Notes under the pieces: model-generated
Told to the model about the DNA's origin: nothing
The model's database searches: none
What the model saw: only the letters and a program-made list of their open reading frames with translations
Translations under genes and position numbers: made by a program
In this document: positions 50,902-63,835 of the stretch, in pieces
Layout: each line of letters begins with the position of its first letter
How positions within the stretch are numbered: position 1 is the first letter of the stretch
Source of the DNA: Steromphala cineraria
Lineage: Eukaryota; Mollusca; Gastropoda; Trochida; Trochidae
Direction: 5' to 3'
DNA: 64,000 nt
Assembly (NCBI GenBank): GCA_916613615.1
Contig: OU744724.1
Coordinates: 34,669,607 to 34,733,606, forward strand

Positions 50902-52274
50902 GTTTAACACTGATGAAGATGCAGATTGACAATGAGTCGAAGTTGTCAGCAACCACTTTTTATACAGAGTCAAGTTAACTGTGTTCACATGGTCATCAAT
51001 TTGCCATCAAAACAAGTTGAACAGCATGTCTAAACGATGAGTACGCACTCAGTGAGTCATTCTCACTGATCCTAATTTAATTAGACTTCTTAAGAAAACA
51101 CTACTGATGGACATAAAGGAAACGATCAACGATGTTTTAACAAAAACAGAAAAAAATCAAAAGCAAACATATTGGAACTGAAGTTATTTTAACCAGTATT
51201 TTGTAATTGGACAAACATTTTGGATACCATTTACTGTTTTGTAAACATTGAGGAAGTGAAACGTTTTCGTTGGTTTCACTCTTGTTTTAGGTGATGAATG
51301 TATTGTTATTGACAATGATGAAACATTAACATGCCACAAAGTTTTAGACAACAATTACTTGACAAAACTATTTCTGCGATATTACAATTTTCTGCATATT
51401 GTGTTTGATATTCTTTGTTAATTCTAAGATTTTCTGATAGATAAAAGTTATAAAATTGCATTTTACAATACAATTATATAATTTAAACCCATGTTTACAT
51501 TTACCATATAACCATTTTGTAATACAAAGGAATTAAAAAAATATGAATACTATGATCAAATTTGTTTTGATTGAATGAGTAGTTTTAAACAACTATGATT
51601 ATAAATGGAGTTATTTTTGTTCATGAAATAATTGATTTTGAAAATTCTTGGATAGATTGTCAAGAGTACTTTTTTATATGATTTTCAAAAATGTATGATA
51701 TCAAAGTGCGTTTTAATAAGAAAACAACTCCTCTTCACATTACAAATTATATATGGATGTTGGTTAATATCATGTATTGTAATTAAAAACCATTTTCAAT
51801 TTTGTAGTGTAATTGCTTTAGCGTGTAGATTGTTTATCATATATCTTAATCTTTGTCGTCATTCCTCAAAACCTTTACAAACCAACGTTAAATTTGTGAA
51901 GAAAACTTGAGTAGTGGATATTGAAACGTCTTTGGTATCCTTTGTCTGTATGACGCATGCTTTTCGCCAAGAAATAGGTCAATTGCTCAGTAGGTTGTTA
52001 TATTGAGTTAGGTGTAAATAGAGAAGTGTCTCCCATAAGGTTCAAATTGTATCTTTAGTTCCGAAATATCATTGCAAGACGTATTTGTAAATGCAACACA
52101 TGACAATATATTCATTTCAAGGTTTTATTCAAACAAACAACAAATGTAACAAAACATTAATGTAGCATTTCATGTCATGCAAGACGTATACAATAGCACT
52201 TCATATTTGATAACAATCATAACAAGTGGTACACTGTTCATATACAAGTAATTGCAAAGATGTACACAATCAAT

Positions 52275-53798
52275 TTACATGTATGCACTCAGGTCAATTG
52301 CACGAAGCAAGGTACTGTCTTTGAGTCCATGACGAGAACGGAACTTTCTCTTGGCAATCTCGGATCTAGGCCTTGTGTTGCACTGCCTGCTGCGTTTGTT
52401 TCCAAACCACTTCTTGACTTGATCAACACTAATTGATCCTGAGAGTGCGAGGGCTTCGCACACGGTGACAGATGGATATGGATGATGAAGGTTTGATCGG
52501 TACCAGCTTTCCATGAATTGAACTGCACGTTTGGTCAGAGGTGGTCTTCGCTTCACGCCTGGAACACTGATACGAGACTGCTTGATGGTTTCTTGTTCCT
52601 TTTCTTCCAATAGAGCCAAGCTTTTCTCAACCCGATCCATAACCTGAAAAAATAAGAAAATACTTAAGATTAAACAAAGTTGAATTTGAAAACATAATTA
52701 ACAGAACACTTTGGTAAAGAATAAACTGCATTAAAGGACAGAGCCATAAGAAATAGTTGATTTGGAAGGAATACATTGCAAAACATCAGATGTGTATATT
52801 TTGTTGAGTGAATGTTTACCTGGTGGATTTGAACATCAAAGTGCCGACAAAGCCAATCTTTGTAGTGTGCTGTCATCTGAGTATCTGTCATCAGGTTCAT
52901 CCTTTCCATCTCAATACTTGCAGCATGGAAGCGGAAAAAGGTAGATAATTCTCGTACTTGGTCAGGGAAGCTTTTCTCCAAGTGTCGAAATCTGAAAAGG
53001 TAGATACTTGATATGTAAGTCTGCTTGCGTTTTATAAGTAGGCTTTAAACGCTCTTTCATATGTACATAATAATTGCCTTTAAGTGCATTATTGCACATA
53101 TGCATATATTGTAAGGAACATTAATTTAAGGAAGTCACAGTCTTTCTGAACAAATACGTTTAAATCAAAACTAACAGTTATGTTAAATTCGTGTTAATTA
53201 ACATGATTAATGAACTTACCTATTTTGCAGACTGCTCTCTCTAATGTGGATATGAAGTTGATTTTCTTGTAGCATAGAACCAAACAGGACAGTAGGTTGT
53301 GAAACCTTCTTGCATTCAGTCTCCAAAATCCCTCTTAAATCTTCTAGGACGATTTTGTTGGAAGTGGAAGTCTCAAAGAATTCCAAGGAAAAGGAGCGAG
53401 ATTCTGTGTCAGGACTTGGAGCGCTCGTCTCTATGGCTGACAATAGTGATGACATAGGCAAAGATGCTGAATCATCCTCTGACATGTGTTCTTCATCCGG
53501 AAGAACAGGCGAGTCTGGTTCAATAGATTTGAAGAGAGCACTGAGAGATTTCTGGAACTCATCATCTGAGTTGACTGTGATGTTCTGTGTGTCATCTGAA
53601 ACAAAAACAGGTACAATTATATAACAGTCGCAACTCGACGAAAAAGGGTAACGTGTATCTTCCTTAAGTAGTTAAAATATTTTTAATCAATGTTTTATAC
53701 ATACCTATATCAGATGTGCCTCCAAAGTCAAATGACTCCCAGGACAGAAGGTCTGTAGTAAAGATGTCGGAGGAAAGAGGATATTCGGAATTTGCCAT
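52275..53798 (-). CDS. TALE homeodomain protein, copy 19 (intact, 336 aa)
   Basis: Exons are 53705-53798, 53220-53595, 52820-52991 and 52275-52643. It is the partner of copy 16. The downstream spacer differs at one visible position (attgtaatt near 51776 instead of attgtcatt). The TATA box is at 53853-53861. Confidence 0.86.
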
Positions 53799-55171
53799 GT
53801 TTAACACTGATGAAGATGCAGATTGACAATGAGTCGAAGTTGTCAGCAACCACTTTTTATACAGAGTCAAGTTAACTGTGTTCACATGGTCATCAATTTG
53901 CCATCAAAACAAGTTGAACAGCATGTCTAAACGATGAGTACGCACTCAGTGAGTCATTCTCACTGATCCTAATTTAATTAGACTTCTTAAGAAAACACTA
54001 CTGATGGACATAAAGGAAACGATCAACGATGTTTTAACAAAAACAGAAAAAAATCAAAAGCAAACATATTGGAACTGAAGTTATTTTAACCAGTATTTTG
54101 TAATTGGACAAACATTTTGGATACCATTTACTGTTTTGTAAACATTGAGGAAGTGAAACGTTTTCGTTGGTTTCACTCTTGTTTTAGGTGATGAATGTAT
54201 TGTTATTGACAATGATGAAACATTAACATGCCACAAAGTTTTAGACAACAATTACTTGACAAAACTATTTCTGCGATATTACAATTTTCTGCATATTGTG
54301 TTTGATATTCTTTGTTAATTCTAAGATTTTCTGATAGATAAAAGTTATAAAATTGCATTTTACAATACAATTATATAATTTAAACCCATGTTTACATTTA
54401 CCATATAACCATTTTGTAATACAAAGGAATTAAAAAAATATGAATACTATGATCAAATTTGTTTTGATTGAATGAGTAGTTTTAAACAACTATGATTATA
54501 AATGGAGTTATTTTTGTTCATGAAATAATTGATTTTGAAAATTCTTGGATAGATTGTCAAGAGTACTTTTTTATATGATTTTCAAAAATGTATGATATCA
54601 AAGTGCGTTTTAATAAGAAAACAACTCCTCTTCACATTACAAATTATATATGGATGTTGGTTAATATCATGTATTGTAATTAAAAACCATTTTCAATTTT
54701 GTAGTGTAATTGCTTTAGCGTGTAGATTGTTTATCATATATCTTAATCTTTGTCGTCATTCCTCAAAACCTTTACAAACCAACGTTAAATTTGTGAAGAA
54801 AACTTGAGTAGTGGATATTGAAACGTCTTTGGTATCCTTTGTCTGTATGACGCATGCTTTTCGCCAAGAAATAGGTCAATTGCTCAGTAGGTTGTTATAT
54901 TGAGTTAGGTGTAAATAGAGAAGTGTCTCCCATAAGGTTCAAATTGTATCTTTAGTTCCGAAATATCATTGCAAGACGTATTTGTAAATGCAACACATGA
55001 CAATATATTCATTTCAAGGTTTTATTCAAACAAACAACAAATGTAACAAAACATTAATGTAGCATTTCATGTCATGCAAGACGTATACAATAGCACTTCA
55101 TATTTGATAACAATCATAACAAGTGGTACACTGTTCATATACAAGTAATTGCAAAGATGTACACAATCAAT

Positions 55172-56695
55172 TTACATGTATGCACTCAGGTCAATTGCAC
55201 GAAGCAAGGTACTGTCTTTGAGTCCATGACGAGAACGGAACTTTCTCTTGGCAATCTCGGATCTAGGCCTTGTGTTGCACTGCCTGCTGCGTTTGTTTCC
55301 AAACCACTTCTTGACTTGATCAACACTAATTGATCCTGAGAGTGCGAGGGCTTCGCACACGGTGACAGATGGATATGGATGATGAAGGTTTGATCGGTAC
55401 CAGCTTTCCATGAATTGAACTGCACGTTTGGTCAGAGGTGGTCTTCGCTTCACGCCTGGAACACTGATACGAGACTGCTTGATGGTTTCTTGTTCCTTTT
55501 CTTCCAATAGAGCCAAGCTTTTCTCAACCCGATCCATAACCTGAAAAAATAAGAAAATACTTAAGATTAAACAAAGTTGAATTTGAAAACATAATTAACA
55601 GAACACTTTGGTAAAGAATAAACTGCATTAAAGGACAGAGCCATAAGAAATAGTTGATTTGGAAGGAATACATTGCAAAACATCAGATGTGTATATTTTG
55701 TTGAGTGAATGTTTACCTGGTGGATTTGAACATCAAAGTGCCGACAAAGCCAATCTTTGTAGTGTGCTGTCATCTGAGTATCTGTCATCAGGTTCATCCT
55801 TTCCATCTCAATACTTGCAGCATGGAAGCGGAAAAAGGTAGATAATTCTCGTACTTGGTCAGGGAAGCTTTTCTCCAAGTGTCGAAATCTGAAAAGGTAG
55901 ATACTTGATATGTAAGTCTGCTTGCGTTTTATAAGTAGGCTTTAAACGCTCTTTCATATGTACATAATAATTGCCTTTAAGTGCATTATTGCACATATGC
56001 ATATATTGTAAGGAACATTAATTTAAGGAAGTCACAGTCTTTCTGAACAAATACGTTTAAATCAAAACTAACAGTTATGTTAAATTCGTGTTAATTAACA
56101 TGATTAATGAACTTACCTATTTTGCAGACTGCTCTCTCTAATGTGGATAGGAAGTTGATTTTCTTGTAGCATAGAACCAAACAGGACAGTAGGTTGTGAA
56201 ACCTTCTTGCATTCAGTCTCCAAAATCCCTCTTAAATCTTCTAGGACGATTTTGTTGGAAGTGGAAGTCTCAAAGAATTCCAAGGAAAAGGAGCGAGATT
56301 CTGTGTCAGGACTTGGAACGCTCGTCTCTATGGCTGACAATAGTGATGACATAGGCAAAGATGCTGAATCATCCTCTGACATGTGTTCTTCATCCGGAAG
56401 AACAGGCGAGTCTGGTTCAATAGATTTGAAGAGAGCACTGAGAGATTTCTGGAACTCATCATCTGAGTTGACTGTGATGTTCTGTGTGTCATCTGAAACA
56501 AAAACAGGTACAATTATATAACAGTCGCAACTCGACGAAAAAGGGTAACGTGTATCTTCCTTAAGTAGTTAAAATATTTTTAATCAATGTTTTATACATA
56601 CCTATATCAGATGTGCCTCCAAAGTCAAATGACTCCCAGGACAGAAGGTCTGTAGTAAAGATGTCGGAGGAAAGAGGATATTCGGAATTTGCCAT
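55172..56695 (-). CDS. TALE homeodomain protein, copy 20 (intact, 336 aa)
   Basis: Exons are 56602-56695, 56117-56492, 55717-55888 and 55172-55540. Exons 3 and 4 equal copies 15-19. Exon 2 instead matches copies 13, 14 and 17 (Ala-to-Val in ETSVPSP, HIRESS preceded by Pro), so the gene is a mosaic of two variants, as gene conversion or crossing-over would leave. The TATA box is at 56750-56758. Confidence 0.86.
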
Positions 56696-58068
56696 GTTTA
56701 ACACTGATGAAGATGCAGATTGACAATGAGTCGAAGTTGTCAGCAACCACTTTTTATACAGAGTCAAGTTAACTGTGTTCACATGGTCATCAATTTGCCA
56801 TCAAAACAAGTTGAACAGCATGTCTAAACGATGAGTACGCACTCAGTGAGTCATTCTCACTGATCCTAATTTAATTAGACTTCTTAAGAAAACACTACTG
56901 ATGGACATAAAGGAAACGATCAACGATGTTTTAACAAAAACAGAAAAAAATCAAAAGCAAACATATTGGAACTGAAGTTATTTTAACCAGTATTTTGTAA
57001 TTGGACAAACATTTTGGATACCATTTACTGTTTTGTAAACATTGAGGAAGTGAAACGTTTTCGTTGGTTTCACTCTTGTTTTAGGTGATGAATGTATTGT
57101 TATTGACAATGATGAAACATTAACATGCCACAAAGTTTTAGACAACAATTACTTGACAAAACTATTTCTGCGATATTACAATTTTCTGCATATTGTGTTT
57201 GATATTCTTTGTTAATTCTAAGATTTTCTGATAGATAAAAGTTATAAAATTGCATTTTACAATACAATTATATAATTTAAACCCATGTTTACATTTACCA
57301 TATAACCATTTTGTAATACAAAGGAATTAAAAAAATATGAATACTATGATCAAATTTGTTTTGATTGAATGAGTAGTTTTAAACAACTATGATTATAAAT
57401 GGAGTTATTTTTGTTCATGAAATAATTGATTTTGAAAATTCTTGGATAGATTGTCAAGAGTACTTTTTTATATGATTTTCAAAAATGTATGATATCAAAG
57501 TGCGTTTTAATAAGAAAACAACTCCTCTTCACATTACAAATTATATATGGATGTTGGTTAATATCATGTATTGTAATTAAAAACCATTTTCAATTTTGTA
57601 GTGTAATTGCTTTAGCGTGTAGATTGTTTATCATATATCTTAATCTTTGTCGTCATTCCTCAAAACCTTTACAAACCAACGTTAAATTTGTGAAGAAAAC
57701 TTGAGTAGTGGATATTGAAACGTCTTTGGTATCCTTTGTCTGTATGACGCATGCTTTTCGCCAAGAAATAGGTCAATTGCTCAGTAGGTTGTTATATTGA
57801 GTTAGGTGTAAATAGAGAAGTGTCTCCCATAAGGTTCAAATTGTATCTTTAGTTCCGAAATATCATTGCAAGACGTATTTGTAAATGCAACACATGACAA
57901 TATATTCATTTCAAGGTTTTATTCAAACAAACAACAAATGTAACAAAACATTAATGTAGCATTTCATGTCATGCAAGACGTATACAATAGCACTTCATAT
58001 TTGATAACAATCATAACAAGTGGTACACTGTTCATATACAAGTAATTGCAAAGATGTACACAATCAAT

Positions 58069-58648
58069 TTACATGTATGCACTCAGGTCAATTGCACGAA
58101 GCAAGGTACTGTCTTTGAGTCCATGACGAGAACGGAACTTTCTCTTGGCAATCTCGGATCTAGGCCTTGTGTTGCACTGCCTGCTGCGTTTGTTTCCAAA
58201 CCACTTCTTGACTTGATCAACACTAATTGATCCTGAGAGTGCGAGGGCTTCGCACACGGTGACAGATGGATATGGATGATGAAGGTTTGATCGGTACCAG
58301 CTTTCCATGAATTGAACTGCACGTTTGGTCAGAGGTGGTCTTCGCTTCACGCCTGGAACACTGATACGAGACTGCTTGATGGTTTCTTGTTCCTTTTCTT
58401 CCAATAGAGCCAAGCTTTTCTCAACCCGATCCATAACCTGAAAAAATAAGAAAATACTTAAGATTAAACAAAGTTGAATTTGAAAACATAATTAACAGAA
58501 CACTTTGGTAAAGAATAAACTGCATTAAAGGACAGAGCCATAAGAAATAGTTGATTTGAAATTAACAGTTTTGGAAGGAATACATTGCAAAACATCAGAT
58601 GTGTATATTTTGTTGAGTGAATGTTTAACTGGTGGATTTGAACATCAT
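58069..58648 (-). pseudogene. TALE homeobox gene copy 21: 5'-truncated, exon 4 plus about 20 bp of exon 3
   Basis: Exon 4 (58069-58437) is complete and open, and intron 3 is complete. Exon 3 stops about 20 bp in (58629-58648), where the sequence switches to the spacer of the next unit (tttgttttgattgaatgag). Exons 1-2 and the promoter are missing. The intron 3 donor is also mutated from GT to TT (gtttaactgg at 58624-58633). It is not expressible as the usual protein. Confidence 0.9.
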
Positions 58649-59361
58649 TTGTTTTGATTGAATGAGTAGTTTTAAACAACTATGATTATAAATGGAGTTA
58701 TTTTTGTTCATGAAATAATTGATTTTGAAAATTCTTGGATAGATTGTCAAGAGTACTTTTTTATATGATTTTCAAAAATGTATGATATCAAAGTGCGTTT
58801 TAATAAGAAAACAACTCCTCTTCACATTACAAATTATATATGGATGTTGGTTAATATCATGAATTGTAATTAAAAACCATTTTCAATTTTGTAGTGTAAT
58901 TGCTTTAGCGTGTAGATTGTTTATCATATATCTTAATCTTTGTCGTCATTCCTCAAAACCTTTACAAACCAACGTTAAATTTGTGAAGAAAACTTGAGTA
59001 GTGGATATTGAAACGTCTTTGATATCCCTTGTCTGTATGACGCATGCTTTTCGCCAAGAAATAGGTCAATTGCTCAGTAGGTTGTTATATTGAGTTAGGT
59101 GTAAATAGAGAAGTGTCTCCCATAAGGTTCAAATTGTATCTTTAGTTCCGAAATATCATTGCAAGACGTATTTGTAAATGCAACACATGACAATATATTC
59201 ATTTCAAGGTTTTATTCAAACAAACAACAAATGTAACAAAACATTAATGTAGCATTTCATGTCATGCAAGACGTATACAATAGCACTTCATATTTGATAA
59301 CAATCATAACAAGTGGTACACTGTTCATATACAAGTAATTGCAAAGATGTACACAATCAAT

Positions 59362-60923
59362 TTACATGTATGCACTCAGGTCAATTGCACGAAGCAAGGT
59401 ACTGTCTTTGAGACCATGGCGAGAACGGAACTTTCTCTTGGCAATCTCGGATCTAGGCCTTGTGTTGCACTGCCTGCTGCGTTTGTTTCCAAACCACTTC
59501 TTGACTTGATCAACACTAATTGATCCTGAGAGTGCGAGGGCTTCGCACACGGTGGCAGATGGATATGGATGATGAAGGTTTGATAGGTACCAGCTTTCCA
59601 TGAATTGAACTGCACGTTTGGTCAGAGGTGGTCTTCGCTTCACGCCTGGAACACTGATACGAGACTGCTTGATGGTTTCTTGTTCCTTTTCTTCCAATAG
59701 AGCCAAGCTTTTCTCAACCCGATCCATAACCTGAAAAAATAAGAAAATACTTAAGATTAAACAAAGTTGAATTTGAAAACATAATTAACAGAACACTTTG
59801 GTAAAGAATAAACTGCATTAAAGGACAGAGCCATAAGAAATAGTTGATTTGAAATTAACAGTTTTGGAAGGAATACATTGCAAAACATCAGATGTGTATA
59901 TTTTGTTGAGTGAATGTTTACCTGGTGGATTTGAACATCAAAGTGCCGACAAAGCCAATCTTTGTAGTGTGCTGTCATCTGAGTATCTGTCATCAGGTTC
60001 ATCCTTTCCATCTCAATACTTGCAGCATGGAAGCGGAACAAGGTAGATAATTCTCGTACTTGGTCAGGGAGGCTTTTCTCCAAGTGTCGAAATCTGAAAA
60101 GGTAGATAATTGACATGTAAGTCTGCTTGCGTTTTATAAGTAGGCTTTAAATGCTCTTTCATATGTACATAATAATTGCCTTTAAGTGCATTATTGCACA
60201 TATGCATATATTGTAAGGAACATTAATTTAAGGAAGTAACATCGTCACCGTCTTTCTGAACAAATACGTTTAAATCAAAACTAAAAGTTATGTTGATTTA
60301 AAAATAGTAAAAATCGTGTTCATTAACATGATTAATGAACTTACCTATTTTGCAGACTGCTCTTTCTAATGTGGATAGGAAGTTGATTTTCTTGTAGCAT
60401 AGAACCAAACAGGACAGTAGGTTGTGAAACCTTCTTGCATTCAGTCTCCAAAATCCCTCTTAAATCTTCTAGGACGATTTTGTTGGAAGTGGAAGTCTCA
60501 AAGAATTCCAAGGAAAAGGAGCGAGATTCTGTGTCAGGACTTGGAGCGCTCGTCTCTATGGCTGACAATAGTGATGACATAGGCAAAGATGCTGAATCAT
60601 CCTCTGACATGTGTTCTTCATCCGGAAGAACAGGCGAGTCTGGTTCAATAGATTTGAAGAGAGCACTGAGAGATTTCTGGAACTCATCATCTGAGTTGAC
60701 TGTGATGTTCTGTGTGTCATCTGAAACAAAAACAGGTACAATTATATAACAGTCGCAACTCGACGAAAAAGGGTAACGTGTATCTTCCTTAAGTAGTTAA
60801 AATATTTTTAATCAATGTTTTATACATACCTATATCAGATGTGCCTCCAAAGTCAAATGACTCCCAGGACAGAAGGTCTGTAGTAAAGATGTCGGAGGAA
60901 AGAGGATATTCGGAATTTGCCAT
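59362..60923 (-). CDS. TALE homeodomain protein, copy 22 (intact, 336 aa, mosaic)
   Basis: Exons are 60830-60923, 60345-60720, 59922-60093 and 59362-59730. The homeodomain is the copy 1 form (SWYLSN, SATVC), although its neighbours carry the Arg/Val form. Exon 2 is the class of copies 5-9, and intron 3 is of the later class. Exon 3 has a private Phe-to-Leu (EKSLPDQ). This mix of class markers within one gene suggests exchange between units. The TATA box is at 60978-60986. Confidence 0.86.
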
Positions 60924-62296
60924 GTTTAACACTGATGAAGATGCAGATTGACAATGAGTCGAAGTTGTCAGCAACCACTTTTTATACAGAGTCAAGTTAA
61001 CTGTGTTCACATGGTCATCAATTTGCCATCAAAACAAGTTGAACAGCATGTCTAAACGATGAGTACGCACTCAGTGAGTCATTCTCACTGATCCTAATTT
61101 AATTAGACTTCTTAAGAAAACACTACTGATGGACATAAAGGAAACGATCAACGATGTTTTAACAAAAACAGAAAAAAATCAAAAGCAAACATATTGGAAC
61201 TGAAGTTATTTTAACCAGTATTTTGTAATTGGACAAACATTTTGGATACCATTTACTGTTTTGTAAACATTGAGGAAGTGAAACGTTTTCGTTGGTTTCA
61301 CTCTTGTTTTAGGTGATGAATGTATTGTTATTGACAATGATGAAACATTAACATGCCACAAAGTTTTAGACAACAATTACTTGACAAAACTATTTCTGCG
61401 ATATTACAATTTTCTGCATATTGTGTTTGATATTCTTTGTTAATTCTTAGATTTTCTGATAGATAAAAGTTATAAAATTGCATTTTACAATACAATTATA
61501 TAATTTAAACCCATGTTTACATTTACCATATAACCATTTTGTAATACAAAGGAATTAAAAAAATATGAATACTATGATCAAATTTGTTTTGATTGAATGA
61601 GTAGTTTTAAACAACTATGATTATAAATGGAGTTATTTTTGTTCATGAAATAATTGATTTTGAAAATTCTTGGATAGATTGTCAAGAGTACTTTTTTATA
61701 TGATTTTCAAAAATGTATGATATCAAAGTGCGTTTTAATAAGAAAACAACTCCTCTTCACATTACAAATTATATATGGATGTTGGTTAATATCATGTATT
61801 GTAATTAAAAACCATTTTCAATTTTGTAGTGTAATTGCTTTAGCGTGTAGATTGTTTATCATATATCTTAATCTTTGTCGTCATTCCTCAAAACCTTTAC
61901 AAACCAACGTTAAATTTGTGAAGAAAACTTGAGTAGTGGATATTGAAACGTCTTTGGTATCCTTTGTCTGTATGACGCATGCTTTTCGCCAAGAAATAGG
62001 TCAATTGCTCAGTAGGTTGTTATATTGAGTTAGGTGTAAATAGAGAAGTGTCTCCCATAAGGTTCAAATTGTATCTTTAGTTCCGAAATATCATTGCAAG
62101 ACGTATTTGTAAATGCAACACATGACAATATATTCATTTCAAGGTTTTATTCAAACAAACAACAAATGTAACAAAACATTAATGTAGCATTTCATGTCAT
62201 GCAAGACGTATACAATAGCACTTCATATTTGATAACAATCATAACAAGTGGTACACTGTTCATATACAAGTAATTGCAAAGATGTACACAATCAAT

Positions 62297-63835
62297 TTAC
62301 ATGTATGCACTCAGGTCAATTGCACGAAGCAAGGTACTGTCTTTGAGTCCATGACGAGAACGGAACTTTCTCTTGGCAATCTCGGATCTAGGCCTTGTGT
62401 TGCACTGCCTGCTGCGTTTGTTTCCAAACCACTTCTTGACTTGATCAACACTAATTGATCCTGAGAGTGCGAGTGCTTCGCACACGGTGACAGATGGATA
62501 TGGATGATGAAGGTTTGATCGGTACCAGCTTTCCATGAATTGAACTGCACGTTTGGTCAGAGGTGGTCTTCGCTTCACGCCTGGAACACTGATACGAGAC
62601 TGCTTGATGGTTTCTTGTTCCTTTTCTTCCAATAGAGCCAAGCTTTTCTCAACCCGATCCATAACCTGAAAAAATAAGAAAATACTTAAGATTAAACAAA
62701 GTTGAATTTGAAAACATAATTAACAGAACACTTTGGTAAAGAATAAACTGCATTAAAGGACAGAGCCATAAGAAATAGTTGATTTGAAATTAACAGTTTT
62801 GGAAGGAATACATTGCAAAACATCAGATGTGTATATTTTGTTGAGTGAATGTTTACCTGGTGGATTTGAACATCAAAGTGCCGACAAAGCCAATCTTTGT
62901 AGTGTGCTGTCATCTGAGTATCTGTCATCAGGTTCATCCTTTCCATCTCAATACTTGCAGCATGGAAGCGGAAAAAGGTAGATAATTCTCGTACTTGGTC
63001 AGGGAAGCTTTTCTCCAAGTGTCGAAATCTGAAAAGGTAGATAATTGACATGTAAGTCTGCTTGCGTTTTATAAGTAGGCTTTAAACGCTCTTTCATATG
63101 TACATAATAATTGCCTTTAAGTGCATTATTGCACATATGCATATATTGTAAGGAACATTAATTTAAGGAAGTCACAGTCTTTCTGAACAAATACGTTTAA
63201 ATCAAAACTAACAGTTATGTTAAATTCGTGTTAATTAACATGATTAATGAACTTACCTATTTTGCAGACTGCTCTCTCTAATGTGGATAGGAAGTTGATT
63301 TTCTTGTAGCATAGAACCAAACAGGACAGTAGGTTGTGAAACCTTCTTGCATTCAGTCTCAAAAATCCCTCTTAAATCTTCTAGGACGATTTTGTTGGAA
63401 GTGGAAGTCTCAAAGAATTCCAAGGAAAAGGAGCGAGATTCTGTGTCAGGACTTGGAGCGCTCGTCTCTATGGCTGACAATAGTGATGACATAGGCAAAG
63501 ATGCTGAATCATCCTCTGACATGTGTTCTTCATCCGGAAGAACAGGCGAGTCTGGTTCAATAGATTTGAAGAGAGCACTGAGAGATTTCTGGAACTCATC
63601 ATCTGAGTTGACTGTGATGTTCTGTGTGTCATCTGAAACAAAAACAGGTACAATTATATAACAGTCTTAACTCGACGAAAAAGGGTAAAGTGTATCTTCC
63701 TTAAGTAGTTAAAATATTTTTAATCAATGTTTTATACATACCTATATCAGATGTGCCTCCAAAGTCAAATGACTCCCAGGACAGAAGGTCTGTAGTAAAG
63801 ATGTCGGAGGAAAGAGGATATTCGGAATTTGCCAT
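62297..63835 (-). CDS. TALE homeodomain protein, copy 23 (intact, 336 aa)
   Basis: Exons are 63742-63835, 63257-63632, 62857-63028 and 62297-62665. The homeodomain has the Arg21/Val form. Exon 2 has a private Leu-to-Phe (GIFETEC), and there is a synonymous change in exon 4. Intron 3 keeps the 15 bp missing from copies 15-20. The promoter is complete in the window: TATA at 63890-63898 and the bZIP-like site just before the window end. Confidence 0.86.

Larger units (their letters stand above)
36937..54338. repeat. Higher-order repeat: units 14-16 duplicated as units 17-19
   Basis: Block 36937-45639 (8703 bp) and block 45640-54338 (8699 bp) match in order: a dead gene with two frameshifts, an intact gene with the tataattttctatg spacer, and an intact gene with the tatgaatactatg spacer. 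The 4-bp length difference is the GTAC duplication in unit 15 only. A few single-base differences are visible, for example near 37409/46112 and 49246. Confidence 0.88.
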
